Shown here: piece by piece, positions 10,258-21,557 of the stretch
Layout of the letters: each line of letters starts with the position of its first letter
Position numbering within the stretch: the first letter of the stretch is position 1
Source: Gymnopilus junonius
Lineage: Eukaryota; Basidiomycota; Agaricomycetes; Agaricales; Galerinaceae
Length of the DNA stretch: 64,000 nt
Reading direction: 5' to 3'
Assembly (NCBI GenBank): GCA_015501075.1
Contig: JADNYJ010000122.1
Location: forward strand, 1 to 64,000
Notes under the pieces: model-generated
The model's database searches: none
Seen by the model: the letters and a program-made list of their open reading frames with translations, nothing else
Told to the model about the DNA's origin: nothing
Position numbers and translations under genes: made by a program

Positions 10258-13200
10258 ATGGACAAGAGATTTAATCTGAACAATTACAGACCTGCTGGAC
10301 AGCGCCGTGGGGAGGCTTCAGGTGCCGAAGGAGCAGGGACGAGTCAGCAACAACCACAGCGAGTGTCTGATCTAAAGCAAAGCGTCAGGGCACCCTCAAC
10401 AAATTTTCAGCAAAGCGAGCCAATGCTGGAGCAAGGCCGCGTACTTTTATGAGTCCAAGGCCCCCTACCCGTGCTCCTCAGCTTACAACTGTCTCACAAA
10501 CTCCTCGAATCAATGTTACCGCGCCGCGTCCTGCTACTGGTGCTGGTGCTGGTTCGAGCAATATACTGAAGAGTCCTTTTGTGAGGGTTAAATCACCTTC
10601 AAAGTTCAAGCTTGGGAACTCGACTTCTTCCGCGTCATCGCAGGCTACCACTGCCAGTGTCACTGCTCCAAAGATCCGGACAAACGGGTCAGCGAGGCAG
10701 ATCATTCCCAGCAATAATGCCACCCCAGGTCAAGCTGTTAGCAACACTGATCCACGGCAGCCGAGCAGTCCAATGTCTGTAACTGATTATGAACTGACAG
10801 CAGAAGAGTTGAGTAACCTTGTCGCAGTGCCCGAGCCGCAGCGTTGTTATGACTGGTAATATCGACATCCTTCTTATTGATTTTTCCTTTTCTTACACTT
10901 AGGTACATATCATAGGATGAAAACCATGTTCGTCGCCAAAGAAAACGCAGAAGTGCAACAAACTGTCGTTTGGAACCTCTACAACCAATGCTTTCTTCAA
11001 CACAAATCTCGGTATAAGCTTCTCTCCGCCACCGAGGTCCTTAACAACTTCTTCCGTGTCTTTCCAGAAGCTCTGCTCAAATCCAGCGCTGACCGTTTTG
11101 TTGTGCAAGGGATTGCACGACGGACGGAACTCGAGTCTCCTCCGGTACTCAACAGACCCGTTTCTCAACCTTTTCCCATTCCCTTTCCTGCTGTCCAGCG
11201 AAATCACGAAAGAATGGCTGTCGTTAATGGTCTACGAGCATCCAGGCTCAACAACGTTGGTGGGGATGTCCCTGCTTCCCCAAGTGAACTTACATTCTTC
11301 AGTAGCAATTACAATGGCCCCAACCTTCAAGCTGTACAACAGGGAACTCCACCTCCTAATAATAACGTTTTATATGCATCTACAAGCTCGAATGGCTCAA
11401 ATTCTGGATTTTCACTCAATGGAAGTAGAACTACAATCGGGAGAAGAAGCTCTACACCTATAACGGCCATCAACCCTGGCCGTACTGTTTACTCCTCCAC
11501 TCCTCTTTCTGCACCCATCCTTAATTCAAGCGTTCCAACTGCTGCTACAGGAGCTTCTGGATCCATTGGCATGGATGACGTTGCAAATCGCGTGTTGGAG
11601 CTCGTCCGGCCTGTGATTGAGCAAATTAGTGAGAAGATGCGAAAATCTGTTTTGGAAAGGCTAGATGAGGGGTTTGGCACGTTGGGAAAAGATAAGGGGA
11701 AGGGGAAGGACCGTGCGATGGACATTGACGAGGAGAAGCACGAGGCGGAGGACATGGACATTATCGATTCATCAGCAGAGAAAGAACAAAATGGAAAGAA
11801 GATCATCGAAGTCCTTGGAATTCTTGTTGATCGGGTGAAAGACATGGGAAGGGACGTGAAGAATATCGGAAATGATCTACATACCATGAAGATCGTTCTT
11901 GGTATCCCTCGCGCTCTTGGTGTCGATAATGGTGGCGGCGGAAATGGACCATTTGCCCTTGCTGGTAGGAAGAGGCGCAGAAATGGACCAGACGATGAAA
12001 TAGAGGAGATCACTGAGCTGGGTTCGGCCCGACAGGTTCCATTTGAAGTAAAGCCTGGAAAAAGCGTGTTAGAGCGTCTGGAAAGCATTGAGATGGATGT
12101 TCAGGAGTGGTTGGAGAGAGCTAGGGATCCGATGGCTGGTATAGAAGTCTATGAGCAGGATGTTCCCCGTTATAACGCTGGCGATCCTGACACTGAAAGG
12201 CAGGAAGGTAGTGTTCGCATTCACTACCTCGCCTCTTCTGATCTGACGCTGATCTATATTCCTTTATTTTTTCTGTAATCCATCCAGATGCGCCTCCATC
12301 CGAGCCCGACCCAGATTCTGTAGATGCCCAATTACAACCTCAACATAATCATTCAACACCACCTATTAGTGGTTTACCTCTCCAAATTTCAGTTACAAGC
12401 CGGCACGAGATTGGCACCAGTCCCATCCGGCTCACCAGCACACCCCCGCCTGCTCTTCAGAAGGTCGATGTAGCCATTGGCACTGCCCTTCCTCATCCAT
12501 CACATTTCGAAGATGTCACGGCCCATATCCCCGCTTCTCTCCCTTCGTATGCTATTCCTATTGGGTTCAATATTTCTCCTGAAATAGCAAATAGTTTTTT
12601 GAAGGATGCCAAGATGGCGGGGAGGAAGAGCTTGCTGAAGTTGATACAGGGACAGGTACAGGGGCACGTACAAGGTCAGGGAATAATACTGCCAATGATC
12701 AGGGGGTACGAAGGAAGCGTTATTGATGTTGACGCTGACGATGGTGAGATGCGCTCTACGGCTGGTGCAGTTGTCAGGGCTGGTGAGGTAGAGGATAGGT
12801 ATGTGGTCATGCGGGAGGTTGAAGCTGGATTACAGCTAGAACCAGAGTCAGAGCAGGAGGGTATGTTTCAGTTTCCTTGTTGGTTTTCAAAGGCAGTGCA
12901 TATTCTCAGTGTGACTCCACAGCTTCGGGCGTTGAATCTCTTTCTTCGCTTTCTTCATTGACTTCGTCTGGAGGCGAAGATGATTCCGAAAGCGAGCAAG
13001 ACAACGAGCAAGCTTCGGGAACTAAGGAAGGGCCTGATCCAGCTCAAGGTGAAGAAGAAGTTGGACATCGTGACCAAGAGGAGATGCAAACCCAGCCTGA
13101 GTCTGAGGAGCGACAACCACAGCCCACTATCGACTCTGATGACGAGCCTGGGGTCAAGGAAGATATCTTTGGCCCATACCGTCCGAATATGGCAAACTTC

Positions 13201-13662
13201 CTCTCGTCTACACCGGCAAGTGGCAGCGCTTCGCGGTCCGTCCAGAAGATGAAGATGAAGGCTCCAGTTGACAGTCCCACCCCCGGTCGTGCCTTCTCAC
13301 CCGGTATGTCTCATTCCTTTTTCATTCACTGTGGGCTTGTGGGTGTTGGTTGTCAAAACGATGTGCTGACGGATCTTTTATCTCCTTCTCCATTCTTTTC
13401 TTTTCTTTTTTGCTTCGATTTTTTCTGTTCCTTTCTATCTTTGACCGCTGTTCGATGTCCACCTACTTTACGGTTCTGTGGCGTTTCGCAAATATACTCC
13501 TGGACCGGGAACGGCGGGTTTATATTGGATACTGCTTCCTTCCATCGATCTTGTCCGGCGAATGTGACGTTGTCTTCTTTGACGTCGACCTCGACGTTTT
13601 ACTTGGACCCTGAATTTGACCCTTGGGATCGTGGACATTTGCCGGCTATTTTAAATATCTAA
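10258..13662 (+). CDS. Nuclear protein with RFX-like winged-helix region
   Basis: Exons fit as 10258-10342, 10411-10855, 10916-12207, 12288-12860 and 12923 onward, all GT-AG and phase-compatible. After a disordered N terminus, residues about 173-245 read CYDWMKTMFVAKENAEV, WNLYNQCF, LLSATEVLNNFFRVFPEALL and RFVVQGIARR. This spacing resembles the RFX DNA-binding winged helix (conserved W, a FP turn, final V.GIA.R). The rest is Ser/Pro-rich with an acidic block, a basic KRRRN patch that could be a nuclear signal, a VQGHVQGQG repeat and an acidic Ser/Glu tail. The 3' end is uncertain. Without further splicing the frame runs to a stop at 13662 through unlikely sequence. A donor at 13304 instead fits, in phase, an acceptor at 14137, which would fuse this gene to the chromodomain gene downstream. 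Confidence 0.6.
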
Positions 13663-14135
13663 CGCGAACCTTGTCACTGACATCGTCCACACGTTCTGAT
13701 CCTTGTTCTCCACTCTCGATTTGTGGCGGCCACGCCATCGATGTCTTGTACTGCACATCTCGATTCAACTCCAACCCCCTCGCCGTCGATTCCGCCGCAA
13801 CTTCCACCATCACCCCCACCATCTTCCCAATCTATTCCCACGCCCCCAACGTCTTCACAAACCGCATGTCGACTTCAACCATCGCATTCTTCCAATACCA
13901 ATGGATGCTTCCCCCACCCATCAACTCCACCTTCGGCACGACCACAACGCAAACGCGACCTGACCACGTCCCAAATTCTTTCTGTACTTCTGCCCACTGT
14001 CATTTGGCCGGTGCACATCGGGTACGAATTTGATCTCGACGATGTGGATGAATGCCAATCCCTGCTGGCGCGTTTGAAACCCGGTTTTGTTGACGGTGAT
14101 AATGATCCATGGTTGGACCATCTCGTTCGGCCGCC
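13275..14135 (+). other. AG-dinucleotide desert (about 860 bases)
   Basis: No AG occurs on the plus strand from just after 13274 until 14136. GA, GG and CAA are all present, so this is specific avoidance of AG. The tract starts 30 bases before a good donor (GTATGT at 13304). It contains a branch-like TGCTGAC near 13363, followed by a long pyrimidine run and no acceptor. It ends at CCGCCAG/GTC, whose use would keep phase. Part of it (13741-14137) is an open, protein-like frame in which all Gln, Glu, Lys and Ser codons avoid AG. Confidence 0.9.
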
Positions 14136-17100
14136 AGGTCAAAGGAGGAGCGCTGATCCTGGTCCAAGCAAGCAGAGGAAGAGCGTCAGAGTGGATGAGG
14201 ATGAAGACATGCATATGGCGGATGTTGAAGATGCTGCAGAGCCTTGCAGTTCTTTGAATGCTGTTAAGCCTTCGGAAGGTAGGAAGGGCAAAGAGAAGGC
14301 AACCCAGGCGGCCGGCGATGCTGAGACCGAGTCGGCATGGCCTGTCGCTTCAAGAAGACCTGCAATACTTACGAACTCGACCCCGCGGTCAAAGGCTCGT
14401 CTGCCTAGCGGAACTCGTGGTAGAGGTGGAAGTTCCAGTAACACCAACGGGAGAAATTCCTCTGGATCCGGTCGTGGTAGTGCTAGTGAAGCGTCTCCCA
14501 CCTCGAAATGCATATCCAATACCTCAAGTTCAGGCTCATTCTCGCCTGTGGACTGGACGAAGATGAAGGATGGACAGGAGGTGCAGGCCCTTAAGCTTAG
14601 TCCGAACGCGACATTGATATTGAAGCCCGGGGATCCAAATGGTAACAGTGGTATTGCCAATTCGACAAACCCCAACCAGACTTCACCGGGAATTTCTATA
14701 GGCAGCATTAAGGACCCTCATGCCCCTGCCATGTCTCCTTCAGCCTCTCGTCAGTCCGTGATACCCCCTCAAGCGATGGTACCTAGCAGGTCTTACACCC
14801 TCCCTCCTCCACCTGAAGGCTCAATCGCTGCTTTGCGACAGGAGACACAAGGATTGGCCTACCCGAATTCATATGTGTATGGTAGCAAGGAGGACGGCGG
14901 TGAAGAAGAGAGAGTTGAGATGGTCATTGGCGCTGATGCCGGCGAGAGGATGTTGAGCCCTGAGAGTCAGGACTCTGGAGATGAGGAGGAGGGAGACGAA
15001 GGAAAGAGAGAGGATCAACAAGCAGGATTGGAAAAAGAAGATAACAATGAAGTGGAAGATTTGCATGTGGACATGCGGGTAGAAGGATTGACTCAAGAGA
15101 AGGAGGAACGAGGCATCCATGATCGGACTGCGGTTGCTTCAGCGTCTAAGTCTGAATCAGCCCTAACGGCTCATGCCTCAGTCAGCAGTGTCGTGGAGAG
15201 TACAACCTCAGTTTTATCCTCCCTTCCCGCACAAATGTCCCCCGCTCGTTCACCACCACCATCACCTCAATCATCCGCAATGCAAGACACACGGTTTAGT
15301 TCGCATGCATCCTCACCTCCCTCTGCTTCGCCTGTTCCTCCAGCAGTCGTCGATGACAATCTTTCAGAGACCATTCCTCGACAGACACTACCCGAGAAAG
15401 ATCTGCTTGATTCGAACTCGCAGTCAACATCAGGAACCGCAGACGACGAAGCGCGCGTACAGAGTCTTGTCCTTGACGCTGTGTCACCGATGACATCTCC
15501 CGTGAAGCCTCCACTGCAAGTTACAGCTGATGTCACTATGGTGGACGCTGACATGTCAGTCGACACCATACGCGGCCCAGATGACGATCAAAGTCGATCT
15601 CCAACTCAAGGTGTGCTGACACCAAAGGCCTCCACGTCTACTTTGTCTAGTGATGAGACTATTTCGCGACCTACCGTACCAGCGTTCTCGTTACCTTCCA
15701 TCGAGGTCGAAGCTGATTTGCACCTGAACGGGGATATGGAAGTAGATGATGTTCAGGCAGATGCCCAAATCAACGGAGTTGTACCTGAAGTCGATGAAGC
15801 TGCCCTGGGATCTGATCGTAGTGGAGAATCGTCTCCACTGTTCACCTCGCCAGCGAAACCACCATACGATGATGTCAGCTGTCATGAGGAAGGTTTTGAT
15901 CTGACCTCCTCGCCTCCTAAGCCTGCAGCCGAGGCGACTCAAGGGAAAGAATCAGGAACGGAACAAGTTATGACTGTAGAAGAAGAATCAACTACTCCTC
16001 GAGCTGTTCCAAATACAATAAAGAGCAACGATAAAGCAAGGGCCAGTTCTTCTCCTCGGCCTGAAAAAGTATCTTCTGTGCATGCTGTACCTGATTCATT
16101 GCAGGAGTCTCCAGAAATTATTTTAATCTCTTCGGATGAGGAAGCGGAGGTCAGACCGCGCCCCAAGCCCAGGCATAAAGCCAAGAAACTCCATATTTTT
16201 GATGGTCCCGCAGATGAAGTTAAGTCAGAACGAGCCAGTCATCATTGATATCACTACGCCTGTCCGCCCTCCCCCGAAAACTCGCTCTCGGAATGCTTCT
16301 CCTTTACGATCACCATTGCCCACCGCTGCCGTCGAGAAAAGGGATGAAAGGGAGATGACGCCTCTGACTCCTTTGCCTTCTCGGTTTGTCTCTGTTACTA
16401 GACGCGTAGCCCCTGACACAGCAACGGGGCAGGATAAGCATCAGAATCCAGCTCCAGACAATGAGGACTCTGAACCAGAAAGTCCCCAAACCATCGTTTG
16501 ATGTCAAAAAGCATGCTGCGCGGTTGAACATTGATGATGATGATGATGCCGATGTCATTCGTGTCAAGGCGAAGAAACGCCAAGCCATCCGTTGCTGGAT
16601 CTGTTGCTGCTACAGATGCAGGATCAACAGCTGTCGCGCCTGAATCAAACAACGGGGACGTTCAATGGACACCACTGCTGATACCCAGGCTGAACGTACC
16701 AAACAGTCTGAACTGCAGCCGAAATCTCGTCTTCAACTGAAAGCAGACAAAAACAAAAAAGTGAGCGCGGCTGTGACAAGGATCAAAAAGAGGAAGCGAC
16801 CATCTGAGGAAGAGGTGTAGCCTCGATACAGGAAGAGACGAGGAATACAGTAACCTTCCTTTGAAGAGGGCCAAGTTGCGGACAGTTGGGGATGGTAACA
16901 AAGACAAGCCAGCCTCTAAATCCAAGTCCAAATTAAAGCAGCCTGAAAAGAAGCAAAAGGAGGTTACCACCGTGAAGGCTAAGGAGAAAGCTAAAGATGT
17001 GGACACCCCTAAGCGATACCCCATGCGATCTCCTAAAAGACTGAAAGCTGAGACTGTCACGCCTGTGAAGATACCTACAAGGAAACCGAGAGGCCAACAG

Positions 17101-17923
17101 CATAAGTCTGAGTTTACGTGGCCGGAGGTGAAGAGGCCCAATTTTGACCAAGTCAGTGGTTTGTTTGCCGTTCTGTTCGACTTGGCCTGATCTTTTGTTT
17201 CCTGCATTCACAGTTTGTCAACTGTGACTTGTGAGTGTTATGCCTCGCCCTTGCTTGCCCATCACCGAAGAATTACTCCTCACCTAACAGATGTAATCAC
17301 TGGTATCACATCGGATGCGTGGGTGTCGGGACCGAGGACGTGCGTCTGCGTCCGACGGAATTGTACGTCTGCCCGTATGCACAAACGACACGAACAAGTG
17401 CGCAGTTCTCTTCATCTCTTGCGTACTTGAGTAGGACTAACGAATATTCATCGTGATTTGGATATACAGAGAGGCTCTCCAGCAAAAATTACAAACCTTA
17501 AAAGCAAAGATGCCTCCGAGTGTCATCGACCGGACTGCCTTCAGAAGCGGAAGAAAAAAAAGTCCCAGGTTGTTGAGGAACCGCCAGAAATGTTTGTTGT
17601 CGAGGCGTTCGTCGGGAGGTACAAGAAGTTTGTGGGTGGTCAGGGTTTGACAGAAGAGTACCTTGTCAAGTGGCATGGGTGAGTTATTCCTCTAGCCTTG
17701 AAGGTTACCTACTGATTATCTTCTTAGTTATGACTATAACGAAGCCACTTGGGAGCCGCTTGAGAGCATGGGCTTGGTTGACCCTGGTACACTTCTCGAG
17801 CCGTTCGAGAGCGAGGCCAAGGCACAGGGCATTAATTTGAAGGACGCCAAGGAGCTCATCTTGTTCAAGGAGGCCGTTGATGCAGGCTGGAGGGGATACA
17901 GAGATTTCAGTAAGCGTGGATAA
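13741..17923 (+). CDS. Chromodomain protein with PHD-like zinc finger
   Basis: A long Ser/Glu/Asp-rich region (13741-16248) precedes a basic region and a C-terminal reader module. The ISSDEE stretch near 16120 and VIIDIT near 16240 look like SUMO-interaction motifs. The PHD-like part is split by an intron with a GTGAGT donor and reads FVNCDLCNHWYHIGCVGV, then LYVCP; the usual first Cys pair is not visible. The chromodomain reads FVVEAFVGRY, EEYLVKWHGYDYNEATWEPL, with the aromatic cage pattern of HP1-type methyl-lysine readers, and crosses an intron at 17681-17726. The end is at 17923. The frame shifts by one base near 16225, 16477, 16580, 16655, 16823 and 17375; some shifts could be introns, others sit in C or G runs. 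A role in heterochromatin is inferred. The start is uncertain because the upstream gene may splice in. Confidence 0.65.
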
Positions 17924-18387
17924 TGGTGTTTCTTTTTTCTTTTGCTGCCATTTCTTTCTTTTTTTTTTCCATGCTGCATATACCTTCACTTGCTTTTTCT
18001 CATTGACAACGCAACGTTGATTCTCGTGGACTTTCTCGTCTACTCTTCACATAGTGCAACATTATACGTACTTCAAGCTTTTCTACATGTCGCCCTCTAT
18101 GTTACGCCATTGCTATGCCTCTTGCTCTGCTGATAACCATATGCAATTTTGTTAATTTCTTCGCTGCTCTGCAAATCCATCTTTGGAACCTGTAATGTAG
18201 CGAGGGCCATTTGTAAGTAGTAGTGGAATAATCTGTTATGTAGGAACAAATAGATACAGTGTATTCCGTGACTTAAGTCAGACTAGGTGGTATATGTAAA
18301 TCAATTAGGAAAGGATAAGGATGATGCAGAGAGAGGAGAGGAAACGAATAACGACCTGAGAGAGTCGGCACAAAATAATATCGAATG
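17924..18387. other. Convergent 3' intergenic spacer
   Basis: T-rich sequence between two converging gene ends. I see no gene. Confidence 0.6.
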
Positions 18388-19493
18388 CTATACAAGAATG
18401 ACAGCAAGCAGCAGCGCCATGAGAACGATCATCAGAATGACGATACACCAAGTGCTGCCTTTCTCTTCCGAGTTTCGCAGGAATTTGCGTAATCGTCTCA
18501 TTGCGTCTCCTAGCTTCTGATCTGTTCGGTCTACGTTGGATTCGAGGTCTGTGAGCATTCTGCAAGTCGATCATGAGGTCAAGACAAAATTGACATAGGA
18601 AAGAAGGCAATGACGTACTCGTTGTGTTCCTCAATCTCCTGCCCCATCAAGCTCGCTTGCTGTGCAAGGGTATTCAATGTCCCCGCTATTGAATCCATGG
18701 TGTGATCTTGTTCCCGAATCATCATCTGTTGTCAAATTACTTGGTGAGCTTAATATAAACCTAGCTAGAAAAGAATGTACCTGTTGTTCTTCCATTGCCC
18801 ACGCGGCTTGAGGGTCATCTCCATACCTCTCTGAGAAAGGTGAGCCTGGGGCAACTCGTGGAGAAATTACTTGGAGATGCGTACCGGAGCCGGAGGGTTG
18901 CGATTGTTGCGAGGAGGTAGTAGCTGCAGGGGCGGAGACGGTTGCTCTCATACTCTGGACTTGCGAAGGATATGGTGGTCAGTGGCATAGTACAAGCTAC
19001 GGAGAAAGAAAGGAAATCATGCAGTATGCAAGCATTTGGAGCAGGATACAACAGCATGCATGGAGAACCAACGCACCTCTATTTCTTTCCGTGCATGACC
19101 GACATACTGCCGTCGTCTTTGAACCTCTGCGTCGTCCAACCCAAACATCCTCGCGTCAGTTGATTCAACTATCCTACATCCAACATCAGCTCCGGCTTAT
19201 CCCACCATGCATTTTCGAGAAACCGCGTACTTGACACTCTCTTCCAAATCCTCCAGGTCAGCTTCCAAAGCCGCAAGTGTGGCTTTGAGCTATCAGAATT
19301 CACCGTAAGCCACCAGATTTGGCATTGGGATTCTCATTTGAAAACCGCGTACCTCATTCCGAGCCCACATCAGCTCCTCACTATCTGAGTGCGCCATACT
19401 CCGTATACGAAGGAATGACGATTGCAACTGCGCAGCCGTCTGCAGTGAGTTCTGGATTTCCTGCTGCACGGCATGGTAGGGGTCGACCGACAT
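18388..19493 (-). CDS. TLG1: Tlg1/syntaxin-6 family Qc-SNARE
   Basis: Six short exons on the minus strand. The N terminus MSVDPYHAVQQEIQNSLQTA leads the syntaxin-6 N-terminal helical bundle, which continues through LQSSFLRIRS, ELMWARNE, LKATLAALEADLEDLEESVK and GLDDAEVQRRRQYV. The SNARE helix runs from EEQQMMIREQDHTMDSIAGT through LNTLAQQASLMGQEIEEHNE to LTDLESNVDRTDQKLGDAM, with the central Gln of the zero layer. The last exon ends in the membrane anchor CIVILMIVLMALLLAVILV and a stop at 18388. Known relatives act in fusion of endosome-derived vesicles with the trans-Golgi. Every junction is GT-AG and in phase. It is divergent from the membrane-protein gene that starts at 19965; 19494-19964 shows only promoter sequence. 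Confidence 0.94.
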
Positions 19494-19964
19494 AGCGCCA
19501 GTCTCAAAATACGTTGTTCTATGGCGCCAGGTGACTCAGAAGTATAGGTTTGAGTGCAGTCAACGGATGCGGCTTCCGTTTGAACACGTATGTCTAGCTG
19601 AGCCGAGCTAAATTGCGCTTTATTTTAGCTTCACTGGGCGGTCTCCAGATTTGTAAATTCCAGGTATAAATAAAAGAGCGACTTTTATGCCGTTGGAGGA
19701 CCTGGGAGTGTGGAGATGGGCAAGGCGAGTGTGTTCCGGGGAAGCATGGAGCCGAAGTGCGGCAGTATATTTGCGCATGTTATAATCTAATGACATCACC
19801 TTATGGCCCTGGCGCCTACTGAACCAAGTCAGCCACCGAGTACTATTTTCAGCGACCTCCATGCCCTTGTTTCTCCACGACTTCCATCTCCATAGGTTGC
19901 TCTGATACTCTATACAGTCTGATCTCCCAAGCCCTCACGGCACCACCCTCCTTTCTGTCTCGTA

Positions 19965-21380
19965 ATGCCCTCCTCGAATGTCTGCCACTGGCGGAGGCTG
20001 AGTCCCATTTGCCTGCTTTTCTTTGCTCGCCTACATGTCAACTTGTCTCTCGCGCTCCCCACTGCAACACCAGTTCCATCAGTGCAACAGGATCTTGACA
20101 CTGGACCAAACTTCTTCACTATGTACGGCTTTCTTGACTCTCCTGTTCCTGCGGCGTTACCATCTGCCAGTGGACGTCCTGCATTGGCTCACTTATCCAA
20201 AGTCTTCCTCGCGATGACTCAAACTGGCGCTGCTGCTCTGCCAATTTCAACCGGTGCCTCGGAACTTGCTGAGGATGTCCCGTTGATAGAATCATCTCTC
20301 CTCTCGTCTGCCGAGGCAACATTGGTGTCGACGCCGCCTAAGCAAGGTCCTGGCCTGGTCATGCTGACATCTCCTGTTCTTCGTCCAACTAATAGTCAAC
20401 CCAGTCCCACGAGTAATGCTACCATGAACGCGTCTTCTACTGCCAGTGTCAACCATAGCGACACCTCCAGTCGAGTCATTGCCCTTGGCTCAACCGTCGG
20501 AGGGATTATCATCGTCGCTCTATGTCTTTTCTTTTTACTCGGTCCAAAGAGGAACCGTAGATTCATCTGCCTCCTCAGGTCCTCCAGGTCCAGCATGCGG
20601 AAGGGAAAGCAAGATAAGGGAGTATCGTCGGAATCATTCGTGAGCAGGTCTGTCATCCGCAAGATGAACAACGAAGTTTCTGCGGACGATAAGAAGTCCA
20701 GCATGGAGAGCTCAAACGAGAACGAGAAGGATCTCGGAATTGATAGTCCTTCCCAGAGCCCCCAGCCATCGTCCAAGTTCTCCGTCTGCTCTACGGAGTA
20801 TTTATCTTGTTCGCCTCGCGAATCTGCTGTTTCTTCAGGATCGGATTCAAGCACCGTGAAAGGCACCAGTACTACTGCGTCACCGCCTGCACGCCCACCT
20901 CGCCCGCCCACTGCCGACAGCCCAACGCTTTCTGATTCTGTCTATCTCGCTTGTTCAGACAAGCCATACGTCATCGTCGCGCCCCAACCGCTTTCTGAAG
21001 CCGACTTGAACTCTCTTCCGCACACACAGAAGATATTGACTCCTGCAGAATTCCTTGCGTTACATGTCCCCGAAATTCTATCCAGCCTCCCTTCTTTGGC
21101 ATCCAAGCTCGATGAAGAAGACACCCCTTCCGAAGACCCTGGAAGGCGCATGCTGCATGCCATTAATCGGAGTTCTAGCCACTTTCGTACTAAGAGCGAA
21201 CCTGCCTTGAACGCTGAGGAAAGGAACTCTAACCCGTCGTCGCTTGATGATGAGGACGAGGATAGCTGTGTTCGAAAATCTTTCGTCCAACGCCTTATCC
21301 AACATCGAAGGAGTAGATCTGCGTCTGGCTGGGCGTACCCGGATCGATTGAGGTCTAGGAAAAGGAAGGTCGATTGTTAA
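19965..21380 (+). CDS. Single-pass membrane protein, Ser/Thr-rich ectodomain
   Basis: An uninterrupted 471-codon frame. A basic start is followed by a hydrophobic signal-like segment (LSPICLLFFARLHVNLSLAL). A Ser/Thr/Pro-rich ectodomain with several N-glycosylation sequons (NAT, NAS, NHS) follows. One transmembrane span, VIALGSTVGGIIIVALCLFF, is near residue 175-195, with a stop-transfer GPKRNRR. The long cytoplasmic tail is Ser-rich and acidic, has a proline cluster (PPARPPRPP) that could bind SH3 domains, and ends in a very basic RSRKRKVDC. This is the architecture of fungal cell-surface sensors (type I, extracellular mucin-like stalk), but I cannot assign a named family. There are no introns, unlike most neighbours. 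Confidence 0.8.
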   Translation: MPSSNVCHWRRLSPICLLFFARLHVNLSLALPTATPVPSVQQDLDTGPNFFTMYGFLDSPVPAALPSASGRPALAHLSKVFLAMTQTGAAALPISTGASELAEDVPLIESSLLSSAEATLVSTPPKQGPGLVMLTSPVLRPTNSQPSPTSNATMNASSTASVNHSDTSSRVIALGSTVGGIIIVALCLFFLLGPKRNRRFICLLRSSRSSMRKGKQDKGVSSESFVSRSVIRKMNNEVSADDKKSSMESSNENEKDLGIDSPSQSPQPSSKFSVCSTEYLSCSPRESAVSSGSDSSTVKGTSTTASPPARPPRPPTADSPTLSDSVYLACSDKPYVIVAPQPLSEADLNSLPHTQKILTPAEFLALHVPEILSSLPSLASKLDEEDTPSEDPGRRMLHAINRSSSHFRTKSEPALNAEERNSNPSSLDDEDEDSCVRKSFVQRLIQHRRSRSASGWAYPDRLRSRKRKVDC

Positions 21381-21557
21381 CTTTCAGTCCGATTTTTCAT
21401 GAGCGACTTTCGAATTTCGTGTTCGTGACAAACTCTCTTCTACATTCTCTTTAGAATTTTTCTCATTTGTCAATTCCATACGATCCGATTCCAATGTATA
21501 TATCACTATGAATCTAAATTAGATGTGGTATCAATCCGATATTATCCTACCATTCAT

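Noticed and set aside
13350..14033. Additional long plus-strand frames (13350-13613, 13623-14033)
   Set aside because: In an AG-free tract TAG stops cannot occur, so long frames arise by composition. I give weight only to the frame that continues into the chromodomain gene.
16150..16228. A 79-base intron explaining the frame change near 16.2 kb
   Set aside because: It fits in phase, but the donor GTCAGA is weak and neighbouring frame changes cannot be explained this way. Left as an open alternative.
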